Below are positions 7,947 through 16,672 of a DNA stretch of 61,470 nucleotides, piece after piece. The position numbers and the translations under genes are program-made. The notes beneath the pieces were generated by a model, which had not been told where the DNA came from, ran no database searches, and saw nothing but the letters and a program-made list of their open reading frames with translations. Source of the stretch: an uncultured Bacteroidota bacterium. GTDB taxonomy: Bacteria; Bacteroidota; Bacteroidia; Flavobacteriales; Flavobacteriaceae. The stretch spans positions 1 through 61,470 of the forward strand of contig CACEKG010000005.1 in assembly GCA_902560065.1 (NCBI GenBank), written 5' to 3'. Numbering within the stretch: the first letter of the stretch is position 1; every line of letters starts with the position of its first letter.

Positions 7947-9377
7947 TTAGTCTGATATCAATGGAGTTCCTAAAGGTAACTTAGGTTTATAGTCATTAAA
8001 TGGATAAGTATCCGGATAAATCCAAGTTCCAGACGTTAATTTTAATGGAAAGTCTTCAATTCCATAAAACTCAACTTCAATTAAACCTGCTGTATAACCA
8101 TCATTTTTTTCTTTTGGAAAAACATATATGCCTGAATTATTTTTTTCAACTTTTGACTCAATCCAACTACTATCCCCAACTTTCCATATCCTAAAATCTC
8201 TTTCTTTAGGATTATTTGAAGTCCATTTTGAAATTAAATATTCTTGTTTAGGATCAATTTTGATATATACACTATCATTTTTAATGCTCCAGTCAAAAGC
8301 AGGCATTTTTATATTATTTATAACTCTATAATAATATGACATCAAATTCTTTAGAGTCATATAATAATCTCCATTAAGACCATGATTTCCATTTGGAACA
8401 TATTGTAATTGTTTAATTCCTTTCAAGTCATCCCAATAAAAACGCCATGAATCAGTAGCAAAAAACTCATCAATAGTTCCATTAATTATAAATTTTGGTA
8501 TACTCGAAAATTTATCAATAAACTCATAAGGTTCAACATGCTTTAATAACTTATCATACTCTTTTGAATTCATCCATTCCATAATATCATGGTTTTTATA
8601 ATCATCTATAGCTATGGACCATTCTCCATAAGCTTTAAAATGATTTTGCATTGAAGGTCTTACATTAAGCATATCAATAACTATTGGAGCCATTCCAATT
8701 ACACGAGAATCAACTGCTGCAGTAGTCCATGTCGTCCACCCTCTTTTAGAAGCCCCAGCAACAAAAAAAGAAGATACCGGTATATTAGAATGTTTTGTGA
8801 TTTTTTCAACCACATCAAAAGCCCTAGAAACTGCTCTAGTCATTGGAAACCTGGCTAACCACTCTAAATCATTGTCTTTAGCTCCATTTTTTAAAAACTT
8901 TTTCCATCCATAAGCTATTAAATCATCTTCATAAAATTCTTTACCATCACTTCCTTTAAATGAAACTGGTTGAAAAGGAATATTACTTATATGAGCAATT
9001 ACTGATTTTGTTTGTACAGCGTGTTCTTTAGTTATTGAATCTAAAAATGAATTGTTATCTAATCTAGTTCCTCCCCCAATAAACATAAGTGCCTTGTTTG
9101 ATTTTACATCATTTGGCACAACCACATCAACCCAATGCCACCAATCAGTTATATTAACTTCTTGTTTTGTCAACCATTTTCCTGAATACATTTTAATATG
9201 ATAAGTTTTATAAGTGTCAGTTATAACAGAATCTTTTATCTCGTAGGAAAAATCTTTTTTATTCTCTACATACTTTATCAAATGATCTAGAGGTTCCTTT
9301 TTTTCAGAACAAAAATTAAATAATATCGAAACAGATATAAGAATAAAATAAGTATGAGTTTTTAGAAATAGTTTCAT
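7947..9377 (-). CDS. PhoPQ-activated pathogenicity-related (PqaA) family lipoprotein
   Basis: A 476-residue lipoprotein with an N-terminal hydrophobic segment and a lipobox ending LFNFC at about residue 23. The body matches the PqaA/PhoPQ_related family, an alpha/beta-hydrolase relative. Seen: VVVPNDV and LMFIGGGTR, LARFPMTRAVSRAFDVVE, and the nucleophile-elbow-like VAGASKRGWTTW, followed by GTIDEFFATDSWRFYWDD and NGNHGL (acid and histidine candidates). The substrate is not known; hydrolysis of esters or amides in the periplasm is an inference. It is first in a minus-strand group with the M20 peptidase and PfkB kinase, and divergent from fadN. Confidence 0.85.
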   Translation of the reverse strand: MKLFLKTHTYFILISVSILFNFCSEKKEPLDHLIKYVENKKDFSYEIKDSVITDTYKTYHIKMYSGKWLTKQEVNITDWWHWVDVVVPNDVKSNKALMFIGGGTRLDNNSFLDSITKEHAVQTKSVIAHISNIPFQPVSFKGSDGKEFYEDDLIAYGWKKFLKNGAKDNDLEWLARFPMTRAVSRAFDVVEKITKHSNIPVSSFFVAGASKRGWTTWTTAAVDSRVIGMAPIVIDMLNVRPSMQNHFKAYGEWSIAIDDYKNHDIMEWMNSKEYDKLLKHVEPYEFIDKFSSIPKFIINGTIDEFFATDSWRFYWDDLKGIKQLQYVPNGNHGLNGDYYMTLKNLMSYYYRVINNIKMPAFDWSIKNDSVYIKIDPKQEYLISKWTSNNPKERDFRIWKVGDSSWIESKVEKNNSGIYVFPKEKNDGYTAGLIEVEFYGIEDFPLKLTSGTWIYPDTYPFNDYKPKLPLGTPLISD

Positions 9378-9445
9378 TTTAAGATGTTTAGTATTTCTAA
9401 CAAATTAACAAGTTATTTTTTTAAAACAAAATATATAAAAACAAT

Positions 9446-9463
9446 TACTATGCATGCATAGTA
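9446..9463. promoter_or_regulatory. 18-bp perfect palindrome, likely operator for fadN-fadA
   Basis: TACTATGCATGCATAGTA is a perfect palindrome in the 128-bp region between the PqaA-like gene and fadN. It is followed directly by GTATTTATAATAC, a second smaller inverted repeat (9461-9473), and by TACTTTTTG (9471-9479), one base longer than the TAnnTTTG -7 consensus. A repressor bound here would cover the promoter spacer of fadN. Which regulator binds is unknown; TetR- or MarR-type fatty-acid regulators are the natural guess. Confidence 0.55.
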
Positions 9464-9505
9464 TTTATAATACTTTTTGTAGATTCGTTATCACAAATAT
9501 TTTTT

Positions 9506-11896
9506 ATGAAATTTCGAATACAAAAAGCTACAGTTCTAGGGTCGGGAGTAATGGGTTCAGGCATTGCATGTCACCTTGCAAATATTGGAATTGAGGTGTT
9601 AATGTTAGATATACCTCCTAAAAGTGATAATAATAAATCTAAAAACAGAAACATTATAGCTGATGAGGCTCTAAAAAAATCCTTAACGTCTAAACCAGCT
9701 GCTTTATATGACAAAAGTTATGCAAACAAAATATCTACTGGAAATTTTGAAGATGATTTTGAAAAAATCAATGATTCTGATTGGATTATAGAAGTTGTTG
9801 TAGAAAAATTAGAAATAAAAAAGCAAATTTTTGAAAAAGTTGAGAAACATAGAAAAAAAGGAAGCCTTGTAACATCTAATACTTCAAGCATTCCTATTTC
9901 TCTTCTTTCCGAGGGTAGGTCTGAAGACTTTAAAAAACATTTTTGTGGAACTCATTTTTTTAACCCACCAAGATATTTAAAGCTTTTAGAGATAATTCCT
10001 ACCAAAGAAAGCAGTACTGAAATGATCAATTTTTTTATGGAGTTTGGATTTAATTTACTCGGAAAACAAACTGTTTTATGTAAAGATACCCCTGCTTTTA
10101 TTGCTAACAGAATTGGAGTAGTTTCAGGAACAGAACTTGTTTTATTAGCCGATAAATATAAAATGGGTGCAGAAGAAACTGATGCAATAACAGGATCATT
10201 AATAGGCAGGCCTAATACTGCAACATTTAGACTACAAGATTTAGTTGGACTTGATACAAGTGATAATGTAAGTAATTTTATTAAAAATAGTGTTAAAGAT
10301 GATAGCTATATTGGAAAATTAAAAAATCATAAAGAGCCAAAATTTATGCGTTATTTATTGGACAATAAATTTCTTGGCAATAAAACTGGAAAAGGATTTT
10401 ATCAGAAAACAAACACTAAGGATAAAAATGGTAAAACAATTATAAATGTTTTAAACTTTGAAACACTAAAATATGAACCTTGTAAAAAACCTAAACTTGA
10501 TATAGTTAAGTCTGCAAAAAGTATTGAGTTAATGAACAAAAGACTTAAATACTTAATTGAAGGTGATTCAAAAGAAAATCAATTTTTCAAAGAATATTTC
10601 AGTGTACTATTATCTTACTCAGCTAATCGCGTTCCTGAAATAGCCGATCAATTTTATCAAATTGATGATGCCATGCGAGCAGGATATTTTTGGGATTATG
10701 GGCCATTCGAATATTGGGATTTAATAGGTCTAAGTGAAGGTATAGAATTGATTAAAAAATCTGGAGAAAAAATTCCTAAATGGATTGAAACAATGGAAAA
10801 GTCCAGCATAAAATCATTTTACAAGTTTGAAAATGGAAAAAGGAAATATTTTAATATTAATTCCAATAAGTATGAGACAATTCCTGGCTCTGAAAAATTA
10901 ATAATTTTTGATAGTATTAGAGAAAACACTCCAATTATAAAAAATAGCGAATGTACAGTTCATGATATAGGAGATGGAGTTATGTGTCTTGAGTTTTTGA
11001 GTAAAAGTAACTCTATAGGCGAAGGAATAGGCAGAGCTCTTGTTGAGTCTATTCAAAAAGCAGAAGAGGAAGGTTGGAATGGTCTTGTTATAGGAAATAA
11101 TGGAAAACAGTTTTCTGTAGGGGCCAATCTTATGAACTTAGGTATGATGGCTATGCAAAAACAATTTAAACCTTTAGAGGAATTAGTTAATAATTTTCAA
11201 CAAATAACAATGAAGATTAAAACCTCTAAAATCCCTGTAGTAACAGCCACACAAGGTTATGTTTTTGGAGGTGGATGTGAAATTGCAATGCATTCAGACG
11301 CTGGAATATATGCTGCAGAATCATACATTGGACTTGTTGAAGTTGGAGTTGGATTACTTCCAGGAGGTGGTGGCACAAAAGAGTTTGCACTAAGAGCCTC
11401 TGATGATTTTTTTGAAGGAGATGTCAAAACCCCAACTCTAATTAATTATTTTAAAACAATTGCAACTGCTGCAGTTTCTACATCTGCTTGTGAAGGCTAT
11501 AACTTAAATTACTTAAAAAAGGGCAAAGATTTTGTATGCATAAATACGCCTATGAATATTGGAAAGGCTAAAAATAAAGTTTTAGAACTAGCTAAAAATT
11601 ATATAGCTCCAACACCAAGAAAAGATATAGAAGTATTAGGAAGAGGTGGTCTTAGTGTTTTATATTCTGCAATTAACGAATTTAGATTAGGTGAATATAT
11701 GTCAGATTATGATGTTGTAATTGCTAAAAAAGTTGCAGAAGTTATATGTGGAGGTGATTTGACAAGTCCTCAAAAAGTAAGTGAGCAGTATCTTTTAGAT
11801 ATAGAAAGAGAAGGTTTTATGAGTCTTCTTGGAAATCAAAAAACATTAGAAAGAATTCAATATTTATTAATGAATAATAAACCTTTAAGAAATTAA
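9506..11896 (+). CDS. fadN: 3-hydroxyacyl-CoA dehydrogenase / enoyl-CoA hydratase fusion (FadN type)
   Basis: A 796-residue fusion with dehydrogenase first and hydratase last, the order seen in Bacillus FadN and the reverse of E. coli FadB. The Rossmann GSGVMGSGIACHLAN is at about residues 12-26, the catalytic-His motif GTHFFNPPRYLKLLEIIP near 148, and the dehydrogenase C-terminal domains run to about residue 440. The crotonase domain starts near 485, with the oxyanion-hole FSVGANLM near 535 and FGGGCEIAMH near 590. It performs the middle two steps of beta-oxidation. The thiolase gene follows after 3 bp. Expression is probably controlled by the palindrome upstream. Confidence 0.92.
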   Translation: MKFRIQKATVLGSGVMGSGIACHLANIGIEVLMLDIPPKSDNNKSKNRNIIADEALKKSLTSKPAALYDKSYANKISTGNFEDDFEKINDSDWIIEVVVEKLEIKKQIFEKVEKHRKKGSLVTSNTSSIPISLLSEGRSEDFKKHFCGTHFFNPPRYLKLLEIIPTKESSTEMINFFMEFGFNLLGKQTVLCKDTPAFIANRIGVVSGTELVLLADKYKMGAEETDAITGSLIGRPNTATFRLQDLVGLDTSDNVSNFIKNSVKDDSYIGKLKNHKEPKFMRYLLDNKFLGNKTGKGFYQKTNTKDKNGKTIINVLNFETLKYEPCKKPKLDIVKSAKSIELMNKRLKYLIEGDSKENQFFKEYFSVLLSYSANRVPEIADQFYQIDDAMRAGYFWDYGPFEYWDLIGLSEGIELIKKSGEKIPKWIETMEKSSIKSFYKFENGKRKYFNINSNKYETIPGSEKLIIFDSIRENTPIIKNSECTVHDIGDGVMCLEFLSKSNSIGEGIGRALVESIQKAEEEGWNGLVIGNNGKQFSVGANLMNLGMMAMQKQFKPLEELVNNFQQITMKIKTSKIPVVTATQGYVFGGGCEIAMHSDAGIYAAESYIGLVEVGVGLLPGGGGTKEFALRASDDFFEGDVKTPTLINYFKTIATAAVSTSACEGYNLNYLKKGKDFVCINTPMNIGKAKNKVLELAKNYIAPTPRKDIEVLGRGGLSVLYSAINEFRLGEYMSDYDVVIAKKVAEVICGGDLTSPQKVSEQYLLDIEREGFMSLLGNQKTLERIQYLLMNNKPLRN

Positions 11897-11899
11897 ACT

Positions 11900-13069
11900 A
11901 TGGAAGCTTTTGTAATAAATGGATATAGATCAGCCGTCGCGAAATCAAAACGTGGAGGTTTTAAAAACTATAGATCTGATGATTTAGCAGTTGATGTAAT
12001 AAAGCATCTTATGAAAAATGTTCCTGAAATTGATCCTAAACAAGTTGATGATGTTATTGTTGGTTGCGCAAACCCTGAAGGAGAACAAGGCCTTCAAATC
12101 GGAAGACTTATATCTGCAAGAGCTTTAGGAAAAGAAGTCCCTGGAATAACCATCAATAGATATTGCGCTTCTGGGTTAGAAGCTATTTCGCAAGCCGTTG
12201 GAAAGATTAAAGCAGGATTTGGACATATATACATCGCTGGAGGTGTTGAAAGCATGAGCATGATTCCAATGACTGGGTATAAATTAGCTCCTAGCTACAA
12301 AGCTAATATGGAAAATCTCAATTATCATGTAAGTATGGGAGCAACAGCTGAAGCTGTTGCAAAAAAATATGAAATTACTAGAGAAGATGCTGATGAGTTT
12401 TCCTTTAATTCTCATAAAAAAGCATCATCTGCCTTAAAAAATGAAAAGTTTAAGAGTCAAATTGTCCCTGTTGAAGTTAATGAGGTTTTTGTAAAGAATG
12501 GAAAAAGAGAAACGACTTCCTTTACAGTTGAGGTAGATGAAGGAGTAAGACATGACACCACAATTGAAGCTTTATCTAAACTACGTCCAGCATTTAAAAA
12601 AAATGGAGTAGTAACAGCTGGAAACTCATCCCAAACATCCGATGGTGCTGCGTTTACTTTAGTTGTAAGTGAAGAAATAGTAAATAAATTAAATTTAAAG
12701 CCTATTGCAAAAATGTTAAGTTGCGCTGTTGGAGGTGTTGATCCTTTATATATGGGTATTGGACCATGTGTCGCTATACCTAAAGCATTAAAACAAGCAG
12801 GAATCAAAAAAAATGATATCGAACAAACTGAATTAAATGAAGCCTTTGCAGTTCAAGCTCTTGCTGTAATAAAAGAAGCAGATCTTGATCCTGAAACTAT
12901 TAATCCTAATGGTGGAGCAATAGCGCTTGGCCATCCACTTGGATGTACTGGAGCTAAATTGACTATTCAATTATTAGAAGAAATGAAGGCAAGAAAACAA
13001 AAGTACGGGATGGTTACTGCCTGTGTTGGAGGCGGACAAGGTATTGCAGGTATTTTTGAAAGATTATAA
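11900..13069 (+). CDS. fadA: Acetyl-CoA acyltransferase (thiolase)
   Basis: A 389-residue thiolase performing the final thiolytic cleavage of 3-ketoacyl-CoA. All three catalytic motifs are intact: nucleophile Cys in [11 protein letters not shown] near residue 90, His in [15 protein letters not shown] near 347, and the activating Cys in TACVGGGQG near 377. It is transcribed with fadN (3-bp gap). In many relatives an acyl-CoA dehydrogenase follows; here the next reading frame is the DUF2256 protein of the photolyase cassette, which begins within a few bases of this stop codon. Confidence 0.93.
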   Translation: MEAFVINGYRSAVAKSKRGGFKNYRSDDLAVDVIKHLMKNVPEIDPKQVDDVIVGCANPEGEQGLQIGRLISARALGKEVPGITINRYCASGLEAISQAVGKIKAGFGHIYIAGGVESMSMIPMTGYKLAPSYKANMENLNYHVSMGATAEAVAKKYEITREDADEFSFNSHKKASSALKNEKFKSQIVPVEVNEVFVKNGKRETTSFTVEVDEGVRHDTTIEALSKLRPAFKKNGVVTAGNSSQTSDGAAFTLVVSEEIVNKLNLKPIAKMLSCAVGGVDPLYMGIGPCVAIPKALKQAGIKKNDIEQTELNEAFAVQALAVIKEADLDPETINPNGGAIALGHPLGCTGAKLTIQLLEEMKARKQKYGMVTACVGGGQGIAGIFERL

Positions 13070-13074
13070 TAGTT

Positions 13075-13215
13075 ATTAAAAGAGTTTTAAAAAAAGATCT
13101 TCCAGAAAAAATTTGCCCTGTTTGTAACAGACCTTTTAAATGGAGAAAGAAATGGGAAAAAAATTGGAATCAAGTCACTTATTGTAGTTATAAATGCAGA
13201 AAGAAAAAGGGTTAA
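13075..13215 (+). CDS. DUF2256 mini zinc-ribbon protein, non-standard start
   Basis: A reading frame of about 46 residues that is easy to miss. It contains [18 protein letters not shown] followed by [11 protein letters not shown], the four-cysteine DUF2256 pattern, so it probably binds one zinc ion. DUF2256 genes are repeatedly found beside cryptochrome/photolyase genes. The frame is open only from 13060 (in-frame TGA at 13057-13059) and no ATG, GTG or TTG lies upstream of the conserved core. ATT at 13075 (used here) or 13063, or ATA, are the only start candidates. The end overlaps the cryptochrome start by 22 bp, suggesting coupled translation. Function is unknown. Confidence 0.75.
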   Translation: MKRVLKKDLPEKICPVCNRPFKWRKKWEKNWNQVTYCSYKCRKKKG

Positions 13216-14510
13216 TCTGGTTTACAAACAATCTAAGGGCAATTGACAATAAAGTTCTTTATGAAGCTTCAAAAAGAAGTGACTCTTTAATCGGTTATTA
13301 TAATTTTGACCCGTTATTATTTAAAAGAAATATATGGGGATTTAAAAAAACAGAAAAATATAGAACAAAGTTTTTAATTGAAAGTATTGATAATTTAAAA
13401 AAAAATCTTTCTCAACTAAACATAACTTTGGTAATTGATTTTTCTGAAGGTTTCAATAAATTATTTGAAGTAATTGGGAGAGAAAAAATAAGTTCTATAT
13501 ATTTTCAGAAAGAGTGGACTAGTGAAGAAAAAAAAACTCAGGATAAAATTTTCAATAAAATTTCAAAAAAAATAAAAAAACTTAGTTTTTATGATCAATT
13601 TTTATTTCAACCCAGTGATATAAATATTGAAATAGCTGATTTTCCTGAAATTTTTTCAATTTTCAGAAAAAAAGTTGAGAAAAAAATTGAAATTAACAAT
13701 TGCTTTCCTGTGCCTAAAAAATATCCTAAGTCAAATTTATTAAATATTGAAAATGAAACGCCAAATCTTGAAAAATTAGGATTTAAAAGTTTTAAGATTG
13801 ATGCTAATAGTGCTTTTCCTTTTATTGGAGGAACTGATAACTGTTTAGAAAGAATTAATTCTTATTTCTGGAAATCAAAAAAAATTGACTATTATAAACA
13901 AACTAGAAATGGAATGATAAAAACTGATTACAGTTCAAAGTTGTCATCCTGGTTATCAAATGGTTCTATTTCCGCTCGATATATTTATTGGCAAATAAAA
14001 GATTATGAAAAAAAAGAAACCAAAAATCAGTCAACTTATTGGTTGTTTTTTGAACTTATGTGGAGAGATTTCTTTAAATATATATCCATTAAACACGGTA
14101 ATAAAATTTTTAATAAAAATGGCCTTTCAAAAACTCAAGTAAATTGGATAAATGATCAAAAAGAATTAAAAAATTGGATAAATGGAACCACAGATGAACC
14201 TTTTATAAACGCAAACATGATAGAATTGAAAAAAACTGGCTGGATGAGCAATAGAGGCAGACAGAATGTTGCATCATTTTTTTCTAAAAATTTAAAATTA
14301 GATTGGAGAATTGGAGCTTCTTATTTTGAATCAATTTTAATTGACTATGATGTTCATAGCAATTATGGAAATTGGCTTTATAATTCTGGAATTGGAAATG
14401 ATCCAATGCCTTTTAGAAAACTTAATGTAAAATTTCAATCAGAAAAATATGATCCTAAGAAAAAATTTGAAAACCTATGGTTAAATAGTCAATATGAACT
14501 CGAGTTGTAA
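13194..14510 (+). CDS. DASH-family cryptochrome/photolyase
   Basis: A 438-residue FAD protein. The N-terminal antenna domain begins [15 protein letters not shown] (family form WFRNDLRxxDN). The FAD-binding C-terminal half has [10 protein letters not shown] near residue 290, then [20 protein letters not shown] and [19 protein letters not shown] followed by [15 protein letters not shown], the DASH signature. DASH proteins repair cyclobutane dimers, mainly in single-stranded DNA, and some act as blue-light sensors. The start overlaps the DUF2256 frame by 22 bp and the end overlaps the next photolyase gene by 17 bp, so the cassette is translationally coupled. Length is at the short end of the family. 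Confidence 0.92.
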   Translation: MQKEKGLIWFTNNLRAIDNKVLYEASKRSDSLIGYYNFDPLLFKRNIWGFKKTEKYRTKFLIESIDNLKKNLSQLNITLVIDFSEGFNKLFEVIGREKISSIYFQKEWTSEEKKTQDKIFNKISKKIKKLSFYDQFLFQPSDINIEIADFPEIFSIFRKKVEKKIEINNCFPVPKKYPKSNLLNIENETPNLEKLGFKSFKIDANSAFPFIGGTDNCLERINSYFWKSKKIDYYKQTRNGMIKTDYSSKLSSWLSNGSISARYIYWQIKDYEKKETKNQSTYWLFFELMWRDFFKYISIKHGNKIFNKNGLSKTQVNWINDQKELKNWINGTTDEPFINANMIELKKTGWMSNRGRQNVASFFSKNLKLDWRIGASYFESILIDYDVHSNYGNWLYNSGIGNDPMPFRKLNVKFQSEKYDPKKKFENLWLNSQYELEL

Positions 14511-15978
14511 CATTATCTTCCCTCATCAGCTTTTTAAAGATTTTATTCTACCAAAGAATAATACAACATATTTAATTGAAGAGTATCTTTTTTTTAATCA
14601 ATATAAATTTCATAAACAAAAAATATTATTTCATCGAGGAACAATGAAATATTATGAAAAATATTTGAAAGATCTCAAAATTGATGTTGTCTACATCAAC
14701 TCAGTCGATAAAAATTCTGACATAAGAATATTAATATCAGAAATTATCAAAAATAAATTCCAAAAAATAGAATATATAGATACTGTAGATTATTTACTAG
14801 AAAAAAGAATAAACTTTATTTCCGAAAAAAATAATATAGACTTAAATAAATACGAATCTTTATTGTTTATGAACTCTAATATTAATTTAGATTCTTTTTT
14901 TAAAAAAACTAAAAAAAAATTTTTTCAAACAACCTTCTATATTCAGCAGAGAAAAAATCATGATATATTAATTGATAACAACCAGAATCCGGAAGGGGGA
15001 CAATGGTCTTATGATGCATTAAATAGGGAAAAATATCCTAAAGAAAAAGAACCTCCTAAAGTAAGTTTAAATACTAAAAACTCTTTACATACAGATGCTG
15101 AAAAATATGTAAACCAGAGTTTTAAAGCTAATTATGGAAATCTTAACTCTGAGTTCTTTTATCCTAACACACATTCAAGTGCTGAAAAATGGTTTGATGA
15201 TTTTTTAAAAAACAGATTAGACAACTTTGGAAAATATGAAGATGCAATTGTTGAAAATGAGCTCATATTAAATCATAGTTTACTGAGTCCACTTATGAAT
15301 GTGGGTTTAATATCTCCCAATCATGTAATTAATAAAGCTATTAGTTACGCTAAAAAAAACAATATACCCTTAAATTCAATTGAGGGGTTTGTAAGACAAA
15401 TAATTGGATGGAGAGAATTTATTAGGGGAATATATGTTTCAAAAGGATCTGAGGAAAGGACTAAAAACTTTTGGGGTTTTTCTAAGAAAATTCCAAATAG
15501 TTTCTATTCTGGTGAAACAGGAATTACGCCAATTGACTCTGTCATCAAAAAAATTAATGATTACGCATATTGCCATCATATAGAAAGACTCATGGTTTTA
15601 GGCAATTTTATGTTATTATGCGAATTTGATCCTGATGATGTTTATAAATGGTTCATGGAAATGTTTATAGATTCATATGATTGGGTAATGGTACCCAACG
15701 TTTATGGAATGAGCCAATTTAGTGATGGTGGTTTAATGTCAACCAAGCCCTATATATCAAGTAGTAATTACCTATTTAAAATGAGTAATTATAATAAAAA
15801 AGATAAGTGGGTAAAAATATGGGATAGTTTGTTTTGGAGATTTATGGATGTACATAGAACCTTTTTTATAAAAAATCCAAGAATGAGAATGTTGGTTAAT
15901 ACATATGATAAAATGCAAAATGAGAAAAAAACTGAAATGAGAATAATTGCTGAAAAGTATTTAAAAAGTTTAGAATAA
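14494..15978 (+). CDS. CryPro/PhrB-type (6-4) photolyase-related protein lacking the Fe-S ligand loop
   Basis: A 494-residue protein of the deoxyribodipyrimidine photolyase-related family (FeS-BCP, CryPro). Conserved: NIIFPHQLF at the N-terminus (antenna domain), NPEGGQWSYDALNREK near 165-180, IIGWREFIRG near 303, CHHIERLMVLGNF at 360-372, and PNVYGMSQFSDGG followed by STKPY near 401-420 (FAD site). In typical members the segment after KMSDY carries a C-x2-C and a further Cys for a [4Fe-4S] cluster. Here residues 429-445 read KMSNYNKKDKWVKIWDS with no Cys, and the whole protein has only Cys5, Cys360 and Cys376. The cluster cannot form as in the family. Family repair substrate: (6-4) photoproducts. 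Confidence 0.9.
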   Translation: MNSSCNIIFPHQLFKDFILPKNNTTYLIEEYLFFNQYKFHKQKILFHRGTMKYYEKYLKDLKIDVVYINSVDKNSDIRILISEIIKNKFQKIEYIDTVDYLLEKRINFISEKNNIDLNKYESLLFMNSNINLDSFFKKTKKKFFQTTFYIQQRKNHDILIDNNQNPEGGQWSYDALNREKYPKEKEPPKVSLNTKNSLHTDAEKYVNQSFKANYGNLNSEFFYPNTHSSAEKWFDDFLKNRLDNFGKYEDAIVENELILNHSLLSPLMNVGLISPNHVINKAISYAKKNNIPLNSIEGFVRQIIGWREFIRGIYVSKGSEERTKNFWGFSKKIPNSFYSGETGITPIDSVIKKINDYAYCHHIERLMVLGNFMLLCEFDPDDVYKWFMEMFIDSYDWVMVPNVYGMSQFSDGGLMSTKPYISSSNYLFKMSNYNKKDKWVKIWDSLFWRFMDVHRTFFIKNPRMRMLVNTYDKMQNEKKTEMRIIAEKYLKSLE

Positions 15979-15980
15979 AC

Positions 15981-16256
15981 ATGAAAAAATTTACTGAAAA
16001 AGAAATTGACAGAATTATAGAAATGGCATGGGAAGACAGAACCCCTTTCGAGGCTATATACATTCAGTTTAATTTATCTGAAAAAAAGCTAATTGAACTA
16101 ATGAGAAAAACTCTCAAGCTAAAGAGCTTTAAAATGTGGAGATCAAGAGTTAAGGGAAATAAAATTAAGAACTCGCCAATAAAATCTTCAAAGTCAATGA
16201 GATTTAAATCTAAGCAACAAAAGATCATATCAAATAACAAAATCTCTAAAAGATGA
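15981..16256 (+). CDS. DUF2805 (TIGR03643) family small protein
   Basis: A 91-residue protein. Its first 60 residues read EKEIDRIIEMAWEDRTPFEA and then QFNLSEKKLIELMR, KSFKMWRSRV, which is the DUF2805/TIGR03643 pattern, a helix-turn-helix-like fold of unknown role. The C-terminal third is Lys/Ser-rich and probably disordered or nucleic-acid binding. It starts 2 bp after the photolyase stop, so it belongs to the light cassette. These small proteins are commonly encoded beside photolyase or cryptochrome genes, but no activity is established. No cysteines, membrane segment or signal peptide. Confidence 0.8.
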   Translation: MKKFTEKEIDRIIEMAWEDRTPFEAIYIQFNLSEKKLIELMRKTLKLKSFKMWRSRVKGNKIKNSPIKSSKSMRFKSKQQKIISNNKISKR

Positions 16257-16277
16257 TTATTTTCAATATAAATTATT

Positions 16278-16285
16278 TAATTTTG
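16278..16285 (+). promoter_or_regulatory. Bacteroidota -7 element for the metal locus
   Basis: TAATTTTG fits TAnnTTTG exactly and lies 18 nt before the ATG at 16303. No TTG -33 element at the usual 17-23 nt spacing is evident. It would start the transcript of the His/Cys-rich locus separately from the photolyase cassette. Confidence 0.5.
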
Positions 16286-16302
16286 TTTTTCTTTAAAAAA
16301 AG

Positions 16303-16620
16303 ATGAAGAAACTTAATAAATTCAAGTATTATATTGCTGCTTTTTTGATTATTGTTTTCTTTTCACCAACATTAATCCACACTTCATTTTTTTTCAAAAA
16401 TCATACTCACAAAATTTGTGAAATTTCAGATACTCACATGCATGAAAAAATTGATTCATGTAATTTATGTGAGTTCACTTTTACAAAAAAATATTATTTA
16501 AATAACAAAAATTTACTTGATAAGGTCATATATGTTATTAAGTCTTATCACTTTAGTTTTAAATTACTTTCATCATATTTTATTAATTTTTTTGATTCGC
16601 GAGCCCCTCCTGTTTTCTAA
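16303..16620 (+). CDS. Small exported Cys/His-rich protein, copy A
   Basis: A 105-residue protein with an N-terminal hydrophobic segment (residues 10-28; signal peptide or anchor). It is followed by a candidate metal-binding patch: NHTHKICEISDTHMHEK then CNLCEF, that is H-x-H-x2-C, H-x-H and C-x2-C within about 30 residues. The C-terminus is NFFDSRAPPVF. The protein at 19775-20089 has the same plan (KIC, spaced His, C-x2-C, and FNSRDPP at the end), so the two are paralogues flanking the lipoprotein and TonB receptor. No named family is recognised. Location in the envelope and a role with zinc or copper are inferred from composition and neighbours. Confidence 0.7.
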   Translation: MKKLNKFKYYIAAFLIIVFFSPTLIHTSFFFKNHTHKICEISDTHMHEKIDSCNLCEFTFTKKYYLNNKNLLDKVIYVIKSYHFSFKLLSSYFINFFDSRAPPVF

Positions 16621-16672
16621 ACACACTCTAATCTGAAATAATCAATTTAACAATTAATAAAAATCAAAAATC

